Assembly: GCA_039714175.1 (NCBI GenBank)
Contig: JBDLJV010000026.1
Coordinates: 1 to 18,225, forward strand
Origin: B3-G11 sp039714175
GTDB taxonomy: Bacteria; Actinomycetota; Acidimicrobiia; Spongiisociales; UBA5794
Length of the DNA: 18,225 bases
Reading direction: 5' to 3'
The first letter of the stretch is position 1, and the number at the start of each line of letters is the position of its first letter. The notes beneath the pieces were generated by a model. It saw nothing but the letters and a program-made list of their open reading frames with translations, was not told where the DNA came from and ran no database searches. The translations under genes were made by a program, and so were the position numbers. Below are positions 15,328 through 18,225 of this stretch, piece after piece.

Positions 15328-16181
15328 CCACCAAATCTGAGTCGCGCTTCACCAAACTTCCCATCTATCTCACGGTTGGTGTCATCGCCACGCTTTGGAC
15401 GATCCCTTCACTCGGACTCCTCGTCAACTCGTTCCGCGAGCCCAAGGCGATTCGCGCCGATGGCTGGTGGACGGTCGTCGGAGAGATCTTCGACTCAGCG
15501 ACGTGGAGTCTCGAGAACTACCGGGTTGTACTCGACGAGGGATTCAGCAATGCATTTGCCAACACCCTCGCGGTGAGCATTCCTTCGGTGGTGATACCGA
15601 TCACGATCGCTGCGTTTGCCGCATACGCGTTCGCGTGGATGCACTTCCCCGGCCGAAACCTGCTCTTCGTGATCGTGGTCGGCCTGATGGTGGTGCCGCT
15701 CCAGATGGCACTGATCCCGATTCTCCGTGTCTACACGGCGATCGGCGTCACCGGCACGTATCCGGCTGTGTGGCTGGCACATGCCGGGTTCGGCCTCCCG
15801 CTGGCGGTCTATCTGTTACGGAACTACATGGGATCGTTGCCGTCCTCGATCATCGAGTCGGCAACGATCGACGGCGCTGACCACTTCAAGATCTTTGCGA
15901 AGTTGATCGTCCCGCTGTCCGTGCCGGTCCTGGCTTCCTTTGCGATCTTCCAGTTCCTCTGGGTATGGAACGACTTTCTCGTTGCCCTCGTGTTCCTGGG
16001 GATCGATCCGGAGGTTCGTGTGCTGACCGTTGAGTTGGCTGACCTGGCCGGGCGCGGCGAGGGTGCACTCAACCTGCTGCCTGCAGCTGCATTCGTGACG
16101 ATGATCCTCCCGCTTGCGGTCTTCTTCGGCCTCCAGCGCTTCTTCGTCAGAGGCTTGACCGCCGGATCCGTAAAGGGATAG
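15324..16181 (+). CDS. ABC sugar transporter permease, AglG-like
   Basis: Second inner-membrane permease, 285 residues, MalG/AglG-like. It starts with a helix ending in TIPSLGLLVNSFREP and has SWSLENYRVVL-like periplasmic sequence (WSLENYRVVL), then FANTLAVSIPSVVIPITIAAF, AFAWMHFPGR, and the EAA loop SIIESATIDGADHFKIFAKL (176-195). WVWNDFLVALVFLG is typical of this permease class. Compared with rhizobial AglG as I remember it, the roughly 70-100 residue periplasmic insertion between the first helix and LENYR is missing. ATG 15324 overlaps the stop of the first permease, so assembly in equal amounts by translational coupling is likely. The next gene starts directly after its stop. Confidence 0.92.
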   Translation: MTTKSESRFTKLPIYLTVGVIATLWTIPSLGLLVNSFREPKAIRADGWWTVVGEIFDSATWSLENYRVVLDEGFSNAFANTLAVSIPSVVIPITIAAFAAYAFAWMHFPGRNLLFVIVVGLMVVPLQMALIPILRVYTAIGVTGTYPAVWLAHAGFGLPLAVYLLRNYMGSLPSSIIESATIDGADHFKIFAKLIVPLSVPVLASFAIFQFLWVWNDFLVALVFLGIDPEVRVLTVELADLAGRGEGALNLLPAAAFVTMILPLAVFFGLQRFFVRGLTAGSVKG

Positions 16182-16718
16182 ATGCCAACGGAAACATCCG
16201 GTCGGTCCCTCAACGAAGAGCTGAAGCGACGCAACTGGCTCGCGATCGCGCTCGCCACTGTTGTGATGATGTTCAGCTACTTCCCCTATGCGTCCTCGTT
16301 CGCGACGAATCCCGACGGCGGCGTCGAGATCAATCCGGCGCTCGTCGGAATCGGACTCGTGCTGGCGCCGTTCGTGTTCGTGGTTCTCGCGTTCGTCTCG
16401 CGGAACCCGAAGGCACCCAAGCGCGTGTTGCACTCCATGATCCTGCTGTTGGGACTCGGTCTTACCGTCGGTTTGCTTGCGCCGGTGCTGGGGGCAACGG
16501 CAGCCTTCGCCGGCGGAGCGACCTTGTGTCTCAATCCTCCGCGGGTTGACGACGTGTACAAGTGGCGGATCGGAGCATCGGTTCTCACGGTCATCTACGT
16601 GTTCATGCTGCTGATCCTGGCAACCCCAGCAGGCGTCTTCACCGGCGGGCTGCTGCCCCTGCTCATGGTCGGATTCGCTGATGAGTACAGCGTGTGGGCC
16701 CACGCGAGGCAGGCCTAG
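16182..16718 (+). CDS. Multi-pass membrane protein, function unknown, last gene of the sugar operon
   Basis: A 178-residue hydrophobic protein with about five membrane segments: 18-38, 51-73, 82-116 (long, possibly two), 130-148 and 151-166. The short N-terminus (ELKRRN) and the loops RNPKAPKR and RVDDVYKWR are basic and presumably cytoplasmic. I recognise no family and see no catalytic motif. ATG 16182 follows the permease stop with no gap, and AAAGGGA inside the permease end serves as ribosome binding site, so it is translated with the transporter. It could be an accessory membrane factor for sugar uptake or simply a co-expressed neighbour; the sequence does not decide. Confidence 0.85.
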   Translation: MPTETSGRSLNEELKRRNWLAIALATVVMMFSYFPYASSFATNPDGGVEINPALVGIGLVLAPFVFVVLAFVSRNPKAPKRVLHSMILLLGLGLTVGLLAPVLGATAAFAGGATLCLNPPRVDDVYKWRIGASVLTVIYVFMLLILATPAGVFTGGLLPLLMVGFADEYSVWAHARQA

Positions 16719-16758
16719 GAACACGATGACCGCCGCGGTCGGTTCTCTCGCACAACAC

Positions 16759-16788
16759 CTGACACCTTGCGCCGGACACCGGTAGTAT
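16759..16788 (+). promoter_or_regulatory. Putative promoter of tRNA-Thr
   Basis: CTGACA (16759-16764) differs by one base from the -35 consensus and lies 18 bases before TAGTAT (16783-16788). Transcription would begin near 16795, about 25 bases before the mature tRNA 5' end. Confidence 0.5.
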
Positions 16789-16820
16789 TCCCCAGCGCCG
16801 GGTGGCAACGCCCGTGCCAA

Positions 16821-16892
16821 GCCGGGGTAGCTCAGGGGTAGAGCAACGCACTCGTAATGCGTAGGCCGCGGGTTCAAATCCCGCCTCCGGCT
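16821..16892 (+). tRNA. tRNA-Thr (anticodon CGT)
   Basis: The 72-base cloverleaf is complete: acceptor stem GCCGGGG/CTCCGGC (one G-T pair), D arm GCTC/GAGC, anticodon stem ACGCA/TGCGT with loop CTCGTAA (anticodon CGT, reading ACG), variable loop AGGCC, and T arm GCGGG-TTCAAAT-CCCGC. G1-C72 and C2-G71 agree with threonine identity. The discriminator is T and CCA is not encoded. The 23 bases from 16871 to 16893 recur at 17084-17106. Confidence 0.96.
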
Positions 16893-16893
16893 C
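16871..16893 (+). repeat. Direct repeat copy 1: tRNA-Thr 3' end (possible att site)
   Basis: These 23 bases cover the last G of the T stem, the T loop and the 3' acceptor strand plus one flanking base. They are identical to 17084-17106. The 3' half of a tRNA gene is the classic target of tyrosine-recombinase integration. Confidence 0.8.
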
Positions 16894-16901
16894 AACAGAG
16901 A

Positions 16902-16934
16902 AGATCCACATGACCTGCATGGTCATGTGGATCT
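16902..16934 (+). terminator. Hairpin terminator of tRNA-Thr
   Basis: AGATCCACATGACC (16902-16915) pairs perfectly with 16921-16934 across a TGCAT loop, 9 bases after the tRNA. No T-tract follows, so it may act as a processing or Rho-assisted site; position and stem quality favour termination. Confidence 0.65.
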
Positions 16935-17083
16935 CCTGCATCCAGCAAAGCTGGGTGCACCCGCGGCCCCCTGGTGCGTAGGCCGAATTCGAGTCGGTCG
17001 CTTCGCTCCCGTCGTTTGCTGCCCCGGGGCTGGGGATTGGGCGCCGTTTCGGGACAGTTGGACGGCTCTGGGTCTGGGTAGAA

Positions 17084-17106
17084 GGTTCAAATCCCGCCTC
17101 CGGCTC
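17084..17106 (+). repeat. Direct repeat copy 2: displaced tRNA-Thr 3' end (possible att scar)
   Basis: Exact 23-base copy of 16871-16893 (GGTTCAAATCCCGCCTCCGG plus CTC). The 5' part of a tRNA does not precede it, so it is not a second gene. The best reading is a second attachment-site core left by an integrated element that has been almost wholly deleted, or the inner boundary of a larger island to the right. Confidence 0.8.
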
Positions 17107-17188
17107 GGATGCAAAGCCGTTCTATTCCTGTGCCGATTGTCGGCTGATGGACATAGATGGGAGACAGTGCTCAGGCGAGGAGGATGCT

Positions 17189-17656
17189 ATGCGGCGCTTG
17201 TTTGTGTTAGGGATCGTGATCGGCATGATGACAGTGTCTGCCGGTGCGGCCGTAGCGGATGCTCCCGGTGACAAGGGAGCCGAGAGGTGGACCGAGTACG
17301 GGGTTGAGGTGTTGGACGACTTATGTGCGTTCCCGATCATGGAAACGAATGAGGCACACTGGATGTTCACACCGAGCGGTGTCCTGATTCTCCAAGGGTT
17401 CTACGAGCTGTCCAATCCTGCCACTGGCACCAGCTATGCAGGGAACTGGACTGAGAGCTGGAAGGTCTCGGACAAGGGAATCCACGGCTCCGGTGTCTTC
17501 TGGAAGTTGACCGTTCCGGGGCACGGCCTCGTTCTCATCGATGCGGGCTACCGGCTGTACGGAGGCCCGCCCGACTACGAACTCATGGTCGTACATGGAC
17601 CAAGCTCGTTCGAATACGACGGGGGATTGGACGAGTTCTGTGAGCTGATGGAATAG
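17189..17656 (+). CDS. Secreted protein of unknown function
   Basis: A 155-residue protein with a standard signal peptide (MRRLFVLGIVIGMMTVSAGAAVA, cleavage likely after Ala23, before DAPGDKG). The mature domain is acidic and rich in aromatic and Gly residues, with repeated beta-strand-like segments (HWMFTPSGVLILQGFYELS, NWTESWKVSDKGIHGSGVFWKLTV). Two cysteines, Cys46 near the start and Cys151 near the end, could form a disulfide tying the ends together. I recognise no family with certainty; the layout suggests a small beta-sandwich or barrel-like exported domain. ATG 17189 is chosen because GAGGAGG lies 5 bases upstream and the signal peptide starts there; a start 42 bases earlier lacks these. 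It converges on the next gene across a terminator. Confidence 0.82.
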   Translation: MRRLFVLGIVIGMMTVSAGAAVADAPGDKGAERWTEYGVEVLDDLCAFPIMETNEAHWMFTPSGVLILQGFYELSNPATGTSYAGNWTESWKVSDKGIHGSGVFWKLTVPGHGLVLIDAGYRLYGGPPDYELMVVHGPSSFEYDGGLDEFCELME

Positions 17657-17722
17657 GCCAGCGCAACCGGATCCGGATTCCGTTGCTCGACAAGCGAGAA
17701 CATTGCCGATCGGGAGGGGGAC

Positions 17723-17752
17723 AGAGGGAGCATCCGCTTGGGTGCTCCCTCT
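17723..17752. terminator. Bidirectional hairpin terminator between convergent genes
   Basis: AGAGGGAGCA (17723-17732) pairs with 17743-17752; including a G-T pair and two more base pairs the stem reaches 13 bp with a GCTT loop. It lies between the stops of the plus-strand gene (17656) and the minus-strand gene (17773), so it can serve both. Confidence 0.75.
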
Positions 17753-17772
17753 CCACATGCTCAAGTGAACCG

Positions 17773-18225
17773 CTATTCGGTACGTTCGACGGTTCCTGTG
17801 TACTCGACGAAGCAGTTCGGTCCGGGCGGGCACGTCGTGGTCCCTGAGAGGTCACCGCTGATGCCAACATAGGCGTTGGTTCTGCCGACAACCGTGCACG
17901 TGTCGTTCGTGATCCAGACCGTGTCCTCATAGGTTCCTCTAGAGTCGCATTCGAGCTTGAACCGCCCGGTGTCATCGTCGCACCGCATCTGCGTAACCCA
18001 TTGCTCGTGCCCGCCATTGAGATCTACGAACCCAGTTTCGAAGCTCGTACCGGAACTGCACATGACGCCATCATCGGTGGCGGTCCCAGTCGCAGTGAAG
18101 ACGCCTACTGAGTCCTCACCGATGATGACCGTGAATGAGAAGGACACATCGACTGCATCGAACGCGGGCGGGAGGGTCGTCGACGTCGTGGTGGTGGACG
18201 ACGTGGTTGTCGTGCTCGACGAAGT
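17773..18225 (-). CDS. Secreted or cell-wall protein with Ser/Thr-rich stalk (5' end cut off by window)
   Basis: The minus-strand frame is open from the window edge to the stop at 17773; 150 residues are visible and the start lies outside. The first 17 residues are almost only Ser and Thr (TSSSTTTTSSTTTTSTT), then LPPAFDAVDVSFSFTV and a compact Gly/Thr-rich domain with six cysteines (VMCSSG, MRCDDD, LECDSR, NDTCTV, TTTCPP, PNCFVE), an even number that suggests three disulfides and export. The Ser/Thr stretch resembles linkers behind lipidated Cys or between domains of actinobacterial surface proteins. A GTG at 18147 could be read as a start but would remove the linker and lacks a signal peptide, so I take it as internal. 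No family recognised. Confidence 0.78.
   Translation of the reverse strand, partial: TSSSTTTTSSTTTTSTTLPPAFDAVDVSFSFTVIIGEDSVGVFTATGTATDDGVMCSSGTSFETGFVDLNGGHEQWVTQMRCDDDTGRFKLECDSRGTYEDTVWITNDTCTVVGRTNAYVGISGDLSGTTTCPPGPNCFVEYTGTVERTE

Larger units (their letters stand above)
16893..17188. other. Non-coding interval after tRNA-Thr: hairpins and tRNA-derived fragments
   Basis: I see no credible gene in this interval of nearly 300 bases. It contains a 14-bp hairpin (16902-16934), a second hairpin with 9-bp arms and one G-T pair (16938-16946 with 16950-16958, loop AAA), an 11-base match to the tRNA anticodon-arm/variable-loop region (TGCGTAGGCCG at 16975-16985) and the 23-base tRNA 3'-end copy (17084-17106). 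Reading frames in it on the minus strand are antisense to tRNA sequence and not believable. The end holds the GAGGAGG ribosome binding site (17177-17183) of the next gene. Confidence 0.7.

Noticed and set aside
15816..16941. Long minus-strand reading frames containing RRDLNPRPTHYECVALPLS-like and AGFEPAAYALRVRCST-like peptides
   Set aside because: These peptides are the well-known false proteins produced by translating the antisense strand of a tRNA gene; the frames also lie over the permease and membrane-protein genes.
17084..17106. A second complete tRNA-Thr gene
   Set aside because: No acceptor 5' strand, D arm or anticodon arm precedes the fragment at the right distance, so no cloverleaf can form.
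16923..17114. Minus-strand frame beginning MHPSRRRDLNLLPRPRAVQ
   Set aside because: It is antisense to the duplicated tRNA 3' end and has no coding character; same artefact as above.

Overview
This window is a GC-rich stretch (roughly 60% by eye) of what looks like an actinobacterial chromosome, most likely from the class Acidimicrobiia or a close relative. The lineage is inferred from four things: the gene order topA-tmk-holB; a PimB-type mannosyltransferase; short or absent leaders; and a lipoprotein whose lipidated Cys is followed by a Gly/Asp-rich linker. I cannot confirm it without a phylogeny. Most of the window is ordinary chromosome. I see no defence system, CRISPR array or transposase, and no strong case for a wholly new system.

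Layout. At 1-1986 is a membrane pyrophosphatase that lacks its N-terminus at the window edge. A strong terminator follows, then the potassium-uptake pair trkA-trkH (2113-4900). A perfect 19-bp inverted repeat overlaps the end of trkH and faces a small single-TM membrane protein on the minus strand (4971-5186). From about 5223 the plus strand carries a protein with two histidine-phosphatase domains, a GT4 PimB-like mannosyltransferase, topA (own promoter), tmk, holB and a PlsC-type acyltransferase, mostly spaced tightly or overlapping. From 12711 comes a sugar-import operon closely resembling AglE-AglF-AglG (binding lipoprotein and two permeases, no ATPase), ending with a 178-residue membrane protein of unknown role. 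A tRNA-Thr(CGT) lies at 16821-16892, followed by about 200 bp of apparent tRNA-derived debris that includes an exact 23-bp copy of the tRNA 3' end. The right end has two convergent exported-protein genes separated by a hairpin terminator; the last one runs off the window edge.

How the genes work together. The pyrophosphatase recovers energy from PPi as an ion gradient and has the Ala signature of K+-dependent enzymes; the adjacent Trk system imports K+. TopA, Tmk and HolB serve DNA topology, dTTP supply and replication. PimB and PlsC homologues serve membrane phospholipid and glycolipid synthesis. The Agl-like operon probably imports alpha-glucosides or a related oligosaccharide, borrowing an ATPase encoded elsewhere.

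Most worth a second look: heptanucleotide tandem repeats of three different sequences just after three genes; the tRNA-Thr 3'-end duplication, which looks like an attachment-site scar; the tandem histidine-phosphatase protein; the ion specificity of the pyrophosphatase; and the palindromes around the sugar operon.
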